A stretch of 64,000 bases of DNA from Macquaria australasica (lineage: Eukaryota > Chordata > Actinopteri > Centrarchiformes > Percichthyidae), in contig SEMN01000007.1 in NCBI GenBank assembly GCA_005408345.1, forward strand, positions 2,144,001-2,208,000, written 5' to 3'. Of the stretch, positions 22,201-36,446 are shown one piece after another (within the stretch, counting starts at the first letter, position 1; each line of letters starts with the position of its first letter). A model generated the notes under the pieces. It was given only the letters and a program-made list of their open reading frames with translations. It had not been told where the DNA came from and searched no databases. The position numbers were made by a program, and so were the translations under genes.

Positions 22201-25200
22201 AAATGTGCGCTCTTACATGTAAAGCTGAATCAATTAGTTGATCAGCAGAAAATTATGGACAACTGTTGTGATAATCGAATAATCATTTTTAAAGCAAAAA
22301 TACCAAGCATTCATTAATGTCCCAGCTTCTCAATTGTAAGATTTTATTTTTTAGGGTTTTTTAGGTCTGAGTTCAAAGAGTTTTCAGAAACATGATTTTA
22401 AGCAAATGTTTCTTTTAGTCTGCATTGGCTCTTAAAGAATAAGGCTGTCAATAGACAAGATTTTTGTTATTGTCGCCAAACCCATGAAAAGACCACAACC
22501 AGCAATGTGTTAGTCCATCTCTCAAAACTCTGTGACTTCTCCAGCCTGTCTGTGGCCCTTTGTTCGTACTGAAGAAGTAAATCTTTAAAAACAGGTCCAA
22601 AAAATTTAATTTTTTTTTAAAAAAGGCGCAATAATTTCTCTAAACAGCTGGGCACTGTAGGTTTTAGCAAACATTACTCAAACAGGAGTAAATAGTGTAT
22701 TCGTTGGGGACCGTTTTCAGCTGCAGGATGGTGTGTGTGTGATCGACTCGATATAACCTACAGTGCCAAGTTCATCATAATCTCTGATATGATGGGAAGA
22801 TGGGTCACTCCAACTATCTGCAGGTATCTTTCTACAATGGTTTAAGTTCAAATGTTTTAGATTCACAGATAAATCAAAACATTGATCTATAGATTAAAAA
22901 AAAGAGACTTCATTGGAGTTATGAATGTGTGGCTTTACCCTTGTTTTCCTTATGTCTACCTGCAGGGCCAGCATCTCACTAGTGTGCATTAGTGTGTGTT
23001 TTCCTTCAGTTCTTCAGGTTCTTGTGCTGTCAGACCCGAGATCTAGCACCACCACCCTGCACCTGGCAATAGGTCACATTCACAGATTACTTCTATCCCA
23101 AACACTGGTGATCAAGTTGAGTGACCAGCCTATCTTTTTTTTTTTTTCTCCCTCTCTAACTTTCTCCCCCACCTCAGAGCGTTCTCCTATGTACTTTGGC
23201 ATTTGGCTGCTGCCGTCTGTCTCAGTAAAAACCATCAGCTGTGAAATTGAGAATAATCATGTGGAACGAGATTGGGATGGGAGCAGCTTGAGCTCCAGCC
23301 CTTCACTGTTGATGGACTCATGGCTCCTGCTGATAAAGTCCACCAAGGATTGAACAATCACCCACAAAACATTTTTTTTGTTGACGTGTGAGGAATATTA
23401 CTTTTTGTCGTCGGCGTGACCCGGCAGACATTTCTCTGGCGTCACTCTCAGGCCTTTAGTGTCAGGGTGGTAAAACGGCCCGTAATTACCCCGAGCCGCT
23501 AAGGAGATATCCCATTGGTAGTTCCAAATACTATTTAACCACCATGGGATGTGGCATTCCTAATGGCTGTGTTATTAATATTCCACTGAAAGTGTTCAAG
23601 TTTGACTAATGCATTGCTACCCATGAAAGCCAACTGGCACACAAATCTCTCTGTTTTTATCTGAAGAGCCCCAGGATAGTTGGCAAGATACAATGCAATT
23701 GTAATACACTACTATAAAAATCAAAACAGTCCCAACACTAACATTGTCCTGAAACCACATGAGAAAAATACAAAAAACCTGCAGTTGAGTAGCTACAACA
23801 GAAGTACATTATCATATGTGTAATATATGAAAACAGTAGGATGAAGTGTGATAATCACATTATCTGAGCTGTGCTGTCAGAGAAATATCATTGTATGCTA
23901 ACTTGAGATATTTTAATAATATTACAAATTATATAAAAGAGTTTATTAGATAAAAGAGGTCCAGATGACAAACATGTCACCAAAGTCCCTGTAGGAATAA
24001 TATGTTAGGACTATTATACAAGGCTTGAAATAATAATCAAATTGAATGCTGTGCTCTTAGAAACTGAATCAGTAGGCTGTCAAGGTTATTTATCAAACAT
24101 AACCTCTTGTTTTGTCTCTGTAATAACCTTTTCTTTACATCCTGAATAATGCAAACCAAAATTACAGAGAGCAGAGTACATTGAGGTCACAGGTCAGTAG
24201 CGCTGAATAAAATTACAGTTTTAATACAGTTCCAGTAGCACGCATCTAGCGCTGCCTTCTAAATACAGAAAATAACACTTCAGAGATACAATTAATTAAA
24301 ATAAAGCCAGTTTGACGTTGTGGGAGAATCTTTTTGTAAGAGAGGTAAACCTGATTTAATCTGTCTGATGTCTGCTTGATCTCAACAAGTCTAATGTGAA
24401 CTGACCATTTTTAACATTATGTTAAGATTTACAGTATAGTAGCTTATGGCTGGTATACAAACCCAAATGTTAATATTTTAAACTAAGCTCATCGTTTTAG
24501 CATGTACACAGCTGTCAACTTTACTCAAACTTGACTTGAATCTTTTGCTCTATGGATAAACATTCATGTGTATCACCCACAAACTAGAGGCCTTAGTTTA
24601 AAAACCACTTTGTCACTTAAAAAAAAAAAAAAAAGCAGGAAAACGAGATATCACACTGAAATCACAGCTTGTTGAACACTGTTCTTGGCATAAGAAGGAA
24701 TTATAAATATGATCAATTTCATCATCTATTACAGTTTATGGAAGAAAAATAATAACAAATACTGCAATAATTATATAACACTTCAATACAAACAATTGTT
24801 AATCAGGCTTAAAAAATGTTGCTAGACTGTTTCCCTTTCTCCCAGTCTTACATGACACCCTGTGAGGTTGCAGCTGCTTGTCTCTTTCAGAAAATATATG
24901 TAACATTAAAACATGCTCAGTCTTACTTGCGATAATTTATGAAGGTGTTTTTCACTGCAGCTGTGTGACTGTTGGGTTTCCCAGAGGATGGGCTACATTC
25001 AAGACAACAGCAGTGCGTTAGAAATACTTCATCAGGTTTGAGGTATTTACCTCCTTTTGAAGTAAATTGCTTTTCTACAGATATTGCTTACAGCAGGGTG
25101 GTTTCCAGCCTCTTAAAGGTGCAGATGGAGTTCACCACCTGCTCTGTGACATCTAGGACCACAGGTCTTAAATCAGTCAGGGCGATCCACCAATAGGATC

Positions 25201-28200
25201 GGCCCACTGAGCTTCAGACACTCCCCTCCCCATGGTAACCTCAGTCTGTTGGATGTATCACAGGTTTCATTTCTCTAATTTCACATTACATCTTCAATAA
25301 TACTCATTTAATGCCATTTTCAGGTGGAAATCAGATTTTTGATGTTCTACTTGTTGTAACCTAAAGTTAAGAATATATAACTGCGTATTTATGTAGCTGA
25401 GACTTTGTCAAAGATAGTTAGATTTTTTAGTTTAGTGAGTTTTAACTTAAAATAAATAATAATATGGAATGATGGACTTGCATTATGCAGATTATTTTCT
25501 TTAATGAATAATCTTTTGATTATTTTCTCAATTAAATAAATCTTTAGAAAATTGTAAAAATGACCATTGCAATTTTCCAGAGCCCAGGTGATGTCTTCAA
25601 ATTGCTTCTTTTTTTTTTTTTTTTTTTTTTTACAACCAACAGTCTGAAACCCAAAAATATTCAATTTAAAATGATCATACAACAGAGAAAAACAGAAAAT
25701 CCTCAATTTTGAGAAGCTAGAACCATAAAATATTTGGCATCTTAATCAATTACCCAAATAGTTGCCGATTAATTTCCTGTCTAATTGATAAATGACTAAT
25801 TATTTTTATGTTATAGGATATATACAAAGGAGAGTGATAGAAAATATAGGTGGGAGAAAAAGGGTGCCTATGATCAATACTGTTAAAGCCAGAGTACTGT
25901 GGTCTTGCGTTCACCAGTGCAGCCATTTTCTACCCGGGATTGTATTGTTGCACCCCCTGCCTGTGTTGTCACCACACATTTCCTCCGCATGGAAAAAGTG
26001 ACAGTTAAGACAGCAAATGCACTTCTGTCTTCCTTCTGTGTGACTAATTTCTCTAACATCAATAATAATTTGAAATAGACTGTCGGTGAAATTACAAAGC
26101 ACGGTCACCCTCAAAGGAAGCTCCCACCAGTAAGTGTGCAGCATACGCCTTATCACAACCAACTGCTCTTCCCAAACCTCCCCCTCTGAGCCTCACCTCA
26201 GACACGCTGAAATGGATTTCTGCTTAAGTCTTCCATCAAAGACGTAATGGCTCTCGGGCTGTGTCATTACAAGTCAGATGACAGTCTCCTTCACACAGTG
26301 CCAGCTTAAACCTGCCTCTGGACTGATAACTGTGATCTTTATTTGGCTGCTTAGAAGCGAAGACAGGGCAAAGCCACCTCCGCGACTCTCTACTGATCCC
26401 TCCTAACAAATGTCTGTCAGTTGGAGCCAAGGGCAAAAATGTCACAATGCCCACAAAAGATCGATATAAGACATGCCATGACAACACAAGCAGGTCAATA
26501 CTGGGCTGAAATAAACCGAAAACTGAAGAGAGACGGCTCTCTGTCTATAAGTTAAATGTTTGGTTACACCTTCTGTAAGTGGTTTTCACAGCTCATATAT
26601 CACTACATTGACAGCATGAATCATCTCCCCTGAGGCTGGATTCGAGGACTGTGTATAAAGATGGACGACGCGTCTCCACCTCCTCCCACTGTACAAAAAT
26701 GAAGCCACAATATCCCGGATAGGGGCTCTGCCATCTTGCGCTGGTAACGTCATTTGGAGCCAGAGTCTGCGCAGTAGTGATCCGCGGTGGAGTTGCGGTA
26801 ACAAGTTCCCGCCTATACACCAGGGTATTTTTCCAAAATGCTGGCGCTTAAGTTAGCAATACCGAAAAATGATATTTTACATATCACTTTTCAACTTCAC
26901 TGTTCTGAAAAATAAGGTTTATGCTGGCTTATATGTAGACGCCCACCCTGGCCAAATGTATGTAACATAGCCCCACTGATGGATAGTTGCTCTTCAAAAT
27001 GTCCCCATCATATGGACCAAGGGATGGACAGACACCTTGAGGGCTGTGTGGGGAGTCGAACTGTCGTACGGTCCATTACCTCTCCATTCCCCGGTGGCTG
27101 TATTGCAGGTACAGGTTCAACACAGCAGGCAGCATTGTGAAAATGTTTCTCTGTGTGTGTGTAGTGTGTATATAGGTGTGTATTCCCACATATGTGTGTG
27201 TTGTCTGTGCACGCACATATACCTGTGTGAGGATGTATGATTTGACATGACCACAGAGAAATGGAATATAACGGATTTATAATGGACATGAACAGAATAA
27301 CTCAGAAACAGTATTCTGTATATTTGTGTGATTTTTCTTTTTTTTTTTTTTTGCTCCTCGGTTTTCCTTGTATCAAATAGCTTTGCATCCTGCCCGATTT
27401 GTCATGCAGTCTCTTATTCTGAAATAATTTTTCTTGTTGTGCCTCCATTAAATGGCGTGTTATATTCTCTCTAATGGCTATTACTGCTGAACACAAAAGA
27501 CCAGTCAAGCAGGCCAAATTAAATGGCCGTTAATTGAAGGAGCCATTATAGCTTGGCTCTGCTGCTTAGTGCTGTCTGTTTCAGTCATGACTGAATCACA
27601 GGGAGCTGATGGTGAAGCCTCTGGACTGCTATGTCCACTGACAAGTTATGATCATCAGTCATCTGACTAAAATGACATTTTCAACCCCTTTCACATTGTT
27701 TTCACATTGTCATTCGATACAATGTTGTGATAAAAGCATTGATCACAGCTGCTTTAAGCAAATTGAATTAATCCTTTTCAGTAACACACATCTAGTAAAC
27801 CATCTCACTGCAATCACAGCTCTCGATCACAGTGAATCAAAGACTGAACACATGAATTGCATGGTGGTGGACTGGAAGTTACCTGAGGAATTGTCGCGCT
27901 ATGGTACAAACTAAATCAAAGAATGTAAACAGTTACCGTGGGAATATAATTAAAGCACGATAAGGCCTGAGTGTTGTGGTTGTGCTATCAACGGGTGAAA
28001 TCCAATACTCCTATAAATCCAGACCTTGTAAAGTCTACACACCTGACTCAATGCGTTACAATACGAGGTACACTTTCCCTAGGAGGGCGAAATCTAACAG
28101 ATACCTGAGATCATTTGTTCTTCAGCTGTTAGGTTTTTAAACAAGCTGTAGGTCTCTAGTTACTCCACAGACATTTTAACAAGGCCTGATAGATTCCTAG

Positions 28201-31200
28201 TGTTAGATTCCACTGCATTTTATTATGATGACTTCTACTGTATGTTATAAGTATATATGTCTTTTATTTATCTATTGCATGATGTGTGCGGGTTATGTTG
28301 ACTACTGTTTGCAAACCAAATTGCCCCTCGAGGACAATAAAAACTATCCAATCCAATTAACGCACGTCTTCTGGACTACTTTGCACATTGCAAATATTCT
28401 TTTCAAAGTTCATACTGTGAACCTTTGCACATTCCCTGGTAAATATATCCCTGCACAAAACTACACAGCTCTTTCAGTTTTTAATAAGTCATATTTTTTA
28501 TTATGTTTATAATAATTTTTAATATCTTATTGTCAATTTTCTATTTATGCTCCTTGACTTACAGTACTTGTTTTTTCTTTATATTTTCTACTTACTATGT
28601 TTATTGTTATATGCCAATACACCAAAGCAAATTCCTTGTATGTGAAAACTTGGCAATAAACCTGATTCTGATTCTGTGCTGTTGGTATAGATGGCAGAAC
28701 TGCCATTAACTTCTTGCATAAATCCAAACGCCTCATTCAGTGAGGCCATGAATAATATTACATTGTGTTGGTAATATTTTAATACAACAGACTATAAAAA
28801 TAATTCAGGTAATTGCGATTAATTAAGAATGTGATTCAAACTGGTTTATTTGTTCAAAAAGCTATCCAGGTGCTTCTCCTTGCCCTACCACCTTAAGGAA
28901 CCACTGAGATAATTCAGGCAATTAAACCCATTATACCTTGGGAGTGCACCTAATTAAAAGTTGATCTAATTCAGCCTGTCAGCCTGCCGATACGAGTCAG
29001 CACAGATAACAACTTGGAGGATGGATGAAGAGAGGGAATGGGAGCGAGAAAGAGAAGTGATCTTATCTGCAGTCATTTGTCAATGTTGGGATGATTTGCT
29101 CCAGAAATAAGAACACCATTGAATTTCTTCACCATGTGATTAGATACCTCAGCAAGTCTCATTGAAGTGAGAAGTAATCTAAAGTCTGGCTGAATAATTA
29201 CTAATGCACGTAGGCAATAATCAACATAACACGTTGGATAACCTACCTCTTACATTGGAAGCAGTAAGTCTGCTGCCACAGTACAATATGAGATTAATTA
29301 CTGTAGTTCAGCAACAATTCCTCTATTTAAACCCTCAATATCTGAGCACCAATGGGGGAAAATTTTTCATCTATAATACAGGACAAAGAACAGAAACAAA
29401 TCCTCACATTTGAGCAGCCAATAGAATAACAAAACAATAAATAAATTATCAAAATACTTGCCAGTTAATTTTCTGTCAGTTGACTAATTGTTTAATAATC
29501 TCAGCTTTAGACTGTATCGCTTTGTCACTTGTTTAAATTGTTTCTATCAATCTAATTTTACTTAGACACACCTTATCATACACAAGCTACCTGATCCAAA
29601 TCCTGAAGGCCTTGGTTCAAAACTGTTATTGATATGATATGAATGAAAAATTGAACGCGATCCTGAAATTAACATCTCACTCTGTTGCAGTTGTTGGATC
29701 TGCAGAACTCAGTCCACTCCCGGTTGTACAGCAGTGTCACAGAGTGATGCTTCCTCCCTCACAAATGATCTTTGGCCGAACACAAGACACATGCTGCACA
29801 AAGCACTTTAACCAGACAACAGACAGTTGTCCTGTTATCAAGTTACTCATGAAATTAAAGGTAATTAGCGACAGCTGATATGACCTACTGAGAAGCTGCT
29901 GTTGTGAATGTTTTGTCCTCTGCTCTCTGCTAATGATAATTAGCATCGTAGCTTAGTCAATCCATGCATTTTGCAAGCTGCACTCACTGGTTCTCCCAAA
30001 TAATTTTTCACATTCACACACTCAAATTTCCACTCGCATATGCAGTGAAATGCTGCACTGTAGAGCCCGGCTGTCATTAAGGAGAGCAGCACTGCAACAC
30101 AAGCAGGCTGAGATAGACAAAACACAGTAGAGTACAGAAAGGATCATCAGCATTTGATCCATTAAGATATGCCTGGATCGCCCCTGATACTGATCCTTAG
30201 TATTGGCTCGGGACATCTCTAATGTTAATGCGGTAGTTGTTTTTCACTGATAAACTGATCAACTTAATATTAGATGATGATGTAATGGCTATATGTGTAT
30301 ATATCATGTAAAGATGGACAACATGACCGCTCCCCAAAAGTGAAGCGAAAACGTCTCGATCGCCCCCTGGTTGCTGGCTGCAGTATAGGTCGATGGTTTC
30401 TGTCATTTTAAGTTCTTGTCACGCTGATGTTTGTTCAAGTGTTCGTTTTTCTGATAAGTTTGGTTTTAATTCGTTATTTGATGCTATAAAAAAGGGGGTG
30501 TCACATCATGACTGACAACTGTGAGTGTGCTCGCGATTGATTCAGGCGGGTGTATAGGCGGGAACTTGATACCGCGGCTCCACCACGGATCACTACTGTG
30601 CAGACTCTGGCTCCAAATGACGTTACCAGTGCAAGATGGCAGCTCCCATATCCGAGATATTTTGGCTTCATTTTTGTACAGTAGGAGGAAGTGGAGACGT
30701 GTCGTCCATCTTTATTTACAGTCTATCATATGTTTCTGCGACCCCATGGGGAAAAAAAATTGGCACCTATTGTAAATTACTACATTTCAAGTCTCTCCTA
30801 TTGCTTATTCTTTGCCCACTTGATGCCATCTATATAAAGGGAATGTATATAACAACTGATGAGCTCGACATGGGCTAGACAAATAGAGATGGAAAACCAC
30901 CCTGAACACATCTCTTAGTCATCCTCATTAGTCATCCCTGCCTCCATGCTTCCCTCCACCCACCTCCTGCTATCACTCCACATGGAAAGCATACGTTTCC
31001 CCTCCAAATGGAAGGATTTTCTACTTGGCTTGCCATCAGTTAGCATAAACATATTTAGCATTTTGCTGAAGTTCTAGAAACAGTGAGAATGTAACTTGGA
31101 GCCGAAGCTAAAAATGCACTTAAAGATGGAGACAGACTGAGATAAGGTGCATGTCTCTGTGATTGAGATGTCATGAGTCCCGGCTTCAGCCTGTATTATC

Positions 31201-34200
31201 AGTGTCACGCAGTTACTGATCTGAGAGCTGTCAGGAGCACGAAGCCCAAAGGGAAAACAAGCAGGAAGTGGCTTAACCCTGCTCTGCCATGGAGTCCTCT
31301 CCAAATGTAAACACGTGTTCACACCCATGTGTGGGTGCCAGGAGAAATGAATAGTCCTCAAATAGCTACCAGGGTTGTCTTGTTATCAAAGTTATTTTCA
31401 GAATTTAAATAATTGAGTGTAATAATGGACCCAACAACCCACTACCTTTTGACAGTTCAAAATAGACATTTGGCAAGCTGGTGTCTGGAGTAGTTATACG
31501 TTAAAGATGGAACATCTATTTATAAACAAGATACACTCGTAGGAGATAAGAGTTGTTCAGCCAGTCAGACACTGAAACCTTTGACTAATGACTTTTTCTC
31601 CATAAATGGCTCTTGACCCTGTTTTGACATTGTTCCAGAAGATACTTCTGAAAGTCATTTGAGATGTAGAGCTCCACCAAAACAGGTTTAAAGCAAGGAA
31701 GGTGAATAGTGGGCGCATTGAACTGTGAGTACAGGTATATGACAAACGAAGAAAAAAAGAGAGCTGGTCCGCACATTGAATATATTGCAAGCCCCCCAAA
31801 TTGAATGAGGCAACGTTTTCGACCTTTAATGTCTTTGTCAGGCAACAAACGGAAAGCAGGCCACATACACGGACAAAAATGACAGCTAGGAGATCTGACA
31901 AAAAAACTCATCATCCTAAGACAATCTACTATATAAGTAAAAACACACCATTGTCCTAAAAAACAAAATGTGCTATGTTGTTATTATACTGTATGTAAGA
32001 AGAACAAATCTGTAAACAGTATAAATTTGGCTGAATAAACACATAAAACATAAAAAAGAATAATATAATCATTTTAAATGATTGCTTATTTTATATCATG
32101 TGATCTTCTAATTGTGGATGAAGCTTTCCTTTATTTGTGTGTGTGTAGGTATAGCCTGCTTTCCTAATTAAGTGTTGGTGAGTTTGCAGTGTCCAGCGTG
32201 CAGTCTACCTCTTTTTTTTCCCTTTTGTAAACAAACCCTTTCCCTTGCAATTTACATCTGGCTGTAATGTTGCTCAACAGGACCCAAAGTGCAGAGAACG
32301 CACCACAGCAGTTCAAAACCTTTCTCTGCTGAAGTCAACAAAAACAAGATAAGCCTCTGCCAGAATGGTTAGAGAAACTAACTACTAAGGCAAAACTGAT
32401 CTAACACATTTCGTATTTTGAAAAGCGCTCATTTAGAGAAGCATTAGAGATTTGGATTAACTTGTTTAATGTGAGTCAGCTACGCTCCTCACCTTGCACA
32501 TATATGTTTTTACAAAGGAGAGTTACTCAAGCTGTTAGTAAAAGAAATTAACTGTTCTTGGCAGCACCGCTAAGCAAGTCAACCCAAATATGATGTAGAA
32601 TAAATCACAGTGAGGTTTCTGCTCCATTACTGTCTTCCAAAAAGTTTCTTAAATGTCTCCTTCAACATATAATATAGCATCTGCTGAATTCTCCACATAG
32701 CTGTTATGTTTATTTCCTTGTCGTTAGCAGGATGGACAGCATGGGAAACATGGCATGATTTTCACCAACATACACCACATACTGTATGGTTTCACACATT
32801 TCTTTGGCATCACTCAGCCATGCTAATTCTTGCAATAAACCCCCTTTGTTAAATGAATCTAAAACTATTAAAGAGAATTTAGGTCAAGTCTTGTTCTGAG
32901 CGTGAAGGAAGGAAGAGGAGGATTACAGCTGACTGCAGGCCGTTCCCTTCAACAGCCCACATCAACAGCAACAGCACAGTTGTCTCAACTAATCCATCTT
33001 TTTATAATCAGCACATTTTTATGTCCCTCAACCTGCCTGGAAGATCTTTGAAACTGGCCACATTTAGTTAATTTGAAGCATATGCTGACATATAATATGT
33101 TAGTTGGTTTGAGGACTGAGCAGTGGTCATCAAAAGCTTATTTAGCACCAAATGATTTTGGTCTGAATTCTTATCTAGGTTGTTTTTCATTTATGTTTTT
33201 ATTATTTTCTTCACATCATATCCTTGTTGATAAGTCAGTCTTACAGCATTTGTAAGGGATGTTAAGAGCCACAGAATTCGACACATAAAATGTGCGAACT
33301 GTCGTTTCTACACTTCAGTTTTTGCACTGATTAAACAAATGAGATGTATCGTGTCAATTATTGAGCTTTAGAGGCGCTGGTAGGTGGATTTCATTACGTT
33401 TGAAAAAGCCAGGCAAGCTATTCCCCCGTTTCCAGTCTTTATGCTATGCTAAGCTAAGCTAACCGGCTGCTGACATGAGAGTGGTATTGAGCTTCTCATC
33501 TAACTTTTGGCAAGAAAGAAAATAAGCGCATTTCCCAAAATGTCAAACTGTTTCTTTAACAACCTGACCACATCGCATTACACCATATTTTGAACAGAAC
33601 AGATAATGAATTGTTTGATTCACTAGGTGTTTGAAATAGAAAGACCTGTATTGAATGCTGCACTGTTTTTGCATCCAATGTATTTTAGATTATTAGCATA
33701 TTCTAATTTTGATAACCAAGGCACTTTTCCTCTTTTCCTGTTCTTGCTTTTTTCCTCTGTTTGCATGTGACTATAAGCACTGTTAGTGTCCCAGTACACT
33801 GCTGTCATTCATGCACAGGTCACATTTGCTTTGGTCCCCACAGCAGCCTTAGGGCTCTCCCAGATGGCCAATGACAGATGCCCACAATTGCTGTTGCCCT
33901 TGGTTGGAGCGCAGTCCCTCCCTCCAGATAAAAAAAATAAACAAAACCTGTCCTTCCCAAGTCCCCCCAAACGTCCCACTTCCTCCACTCTCCTAGCCTG
34001 AATTTTGCTCATTTTGCTTATTTTTTCTCTTTTGTCTGTCTTGTTTCAGTCTGTATACCTACTGTACTGCCTTTTCTTTGCTTATATATTAAAATAGCTA
34101 GTAGCTAGATATAGTTTGTTTGAACTATATCCCATTTCGGTTATCCCAAAATCCCTCCTCTCCTCTCCGCCTGCACCATTCTTCGTCCTTGGCTTGATCC

Positions 34201-36364
34201 CATGTCCTCTGCTTTTTTATCATGGAGCTGGATGCTTACCAAGGGTTTTACCCACAATGAGGTGTTTTGGTGTCCTGTCACCGGATTAAAAAACATGGCA
34301 GAGACTCATATCTTGTTACTTAACCCTGTCAGACACCAGCACATGTGGTGTTCATCATCTGTGTAATATTTTCAGTGAAACAATACATGTCGTGAAGGGG
34401 TCATATCAGTGTTTTCGCATGTTTTAGCCTATTTTCTGTAAAACACATGACATTACAAGATGCCAAACAGTTACAGATTTTTGAATAGTTGTTAAAAAGA
34501 ACATTAAAAACCTATTTTAAAAAATCTATAACATTGGTTTGCTTTGAAAAGCATACAGTAGTAGAAAGTAGTTCTCTGGTAAAACTAAAATTGTGCAAAT
34601 TCTGCTCTGTGTGGGTTATTTTTTCCTGTCTCCATATGACAGGAAATCCAGTGTGTCTGTCTGGCCATATGCTAGAGGACACTTCAGTTTAAAAGACTCC
34701 ACCTGGGGGAAGGAGATTACATTTTGTCATTCCTGACTTTGGCCTACCTCAGCGGTGTTTACGTGAAGCACAGAACTACCTTTAAGTGAATGTGTCGAGG
34801 TTTGTGCTGAAAGAAGATTAAGTGCAAGGGCAGGGATTTATTCTAAACGGGCATGGCCACTGGGTTTCTCCGATTATGGAACAGTTTGTGCTGAAATATG
34901 GCCTATTTTTAGATTGCTGTTTCCTTCCACCAAAGCAATGGCAATTGAAAAGATGCAGTTTTGTAATTTATTCTATTATGTTATAGCATATTATTTGATT
35001 ATGATTACATCCTACTAAATCTAATTACAATTTAGCAGTATTTCTTATAGGTAGAGAATCTTTTTATACTCGGGAATGGATCAGGAAATTACAAAAAAAC
35101 TGATTATTTCTTCTGTTAAAAACATACTCCTTTGGTCTTCACAAACTAAACATCATAAAAAACACAGTATATAAAATAAAGTACACTTTTATACATTTTT
35201 ATATAAAATACTAAAAAGTAACTACTAACAGGCTTCCAAACTTAACACTACAGCCCTAAAGCAGTAGGTTTTACTCCTGAGTTGTCACTCAGAAACATCC
35301 CTCTTCTTCTGATCAATCTTTATGAGTCCATTGCTGAGAACGGGGTCTTACCTTTGGGGTCAAGAAGAGGGGCACTGCTACCTCACACCGTTATTTTGTA
35401 AAATTTTGATATACACTCTTTATGTGGTGATCACCGCTGACAGAAAGGCATCACGTCGTAATCCTACACATAAACCGTGACAACTGCCAGTATCTCATCA
35501 AATCTAATTCATAATGTATGGCAGCCTGTCAGGATCACACAGATTCAGCACAGTATGACTTCACCATAACATCGGATGAATCAGAAACTAAATTTGACAT
35601 AGGTGGAAATGTTTGTCTCTCTCTCTCTCTCTCTCGATATATATATATAGATATAGATATAGATATAGATATATAGATAGATAGATAGATGTATAGATGT
35701 ATGTATGTATGTATGTATGCCCCTGCACAGAGGACAGAATCCGTAACTTTATCATGCAATAAGGAAAGAAAATTGAAGCACAGTTTTCAGCTTTAGGTGG
35801 CATGTATTACCTTTGTTTGAATTGAGATCATGGTGTAAATGGCATATTATGTAATCTGTGTTTTAAACCCTTCTGGAAGAAATACCTGTGTTGTTCTCCA
35901 ATAGTGGTATGTAATGATAAGCTAGAATAATACCATATGAATTTGGTACAACACTAAAATCAGGATTCAGCATCATTGAAAAAAAGTTAATTTTGATTGT
36001 TCTTTTAAAGAAAATGCTTTAAACATTGTATTATTAATTTGTCTAGTGATAATCTAATGGGTTTAATATTCAGTAAGCCTGTTGGATTGGTTGAGTAGCC
36101 TGTATTGGCAAATCCTCTACGATACTTAGCCAAAGAGCTGCCATGCAGGGCTGTGTGGTCTGGTCCTGTGGAGCCTCCCAACACATCAGAGAAGGTGACA
36201 GCTGATTGGCTTTTCCACCTCCTATCTGGAGGCTAGACTAGACAGACAACTTGGATTACACACACTTAGCTCGAGCAGGTGTGTATGTGTGTGTACGTTC
36301 AAAATGAGCATGTTTGACAGTTTATTTGCTTATTGTTCTTGAGAAATCCTGTACGTCTTCTGAA

Positions 36365-36446
<82 letters not shown>

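Noticed and set aside
22925..23353. 142-codon open frame in znf385c intron 1
   Set aside because: No conserved motif, no splice or promoter context, and a poly(T)-derived Phe run; consistent with chance.
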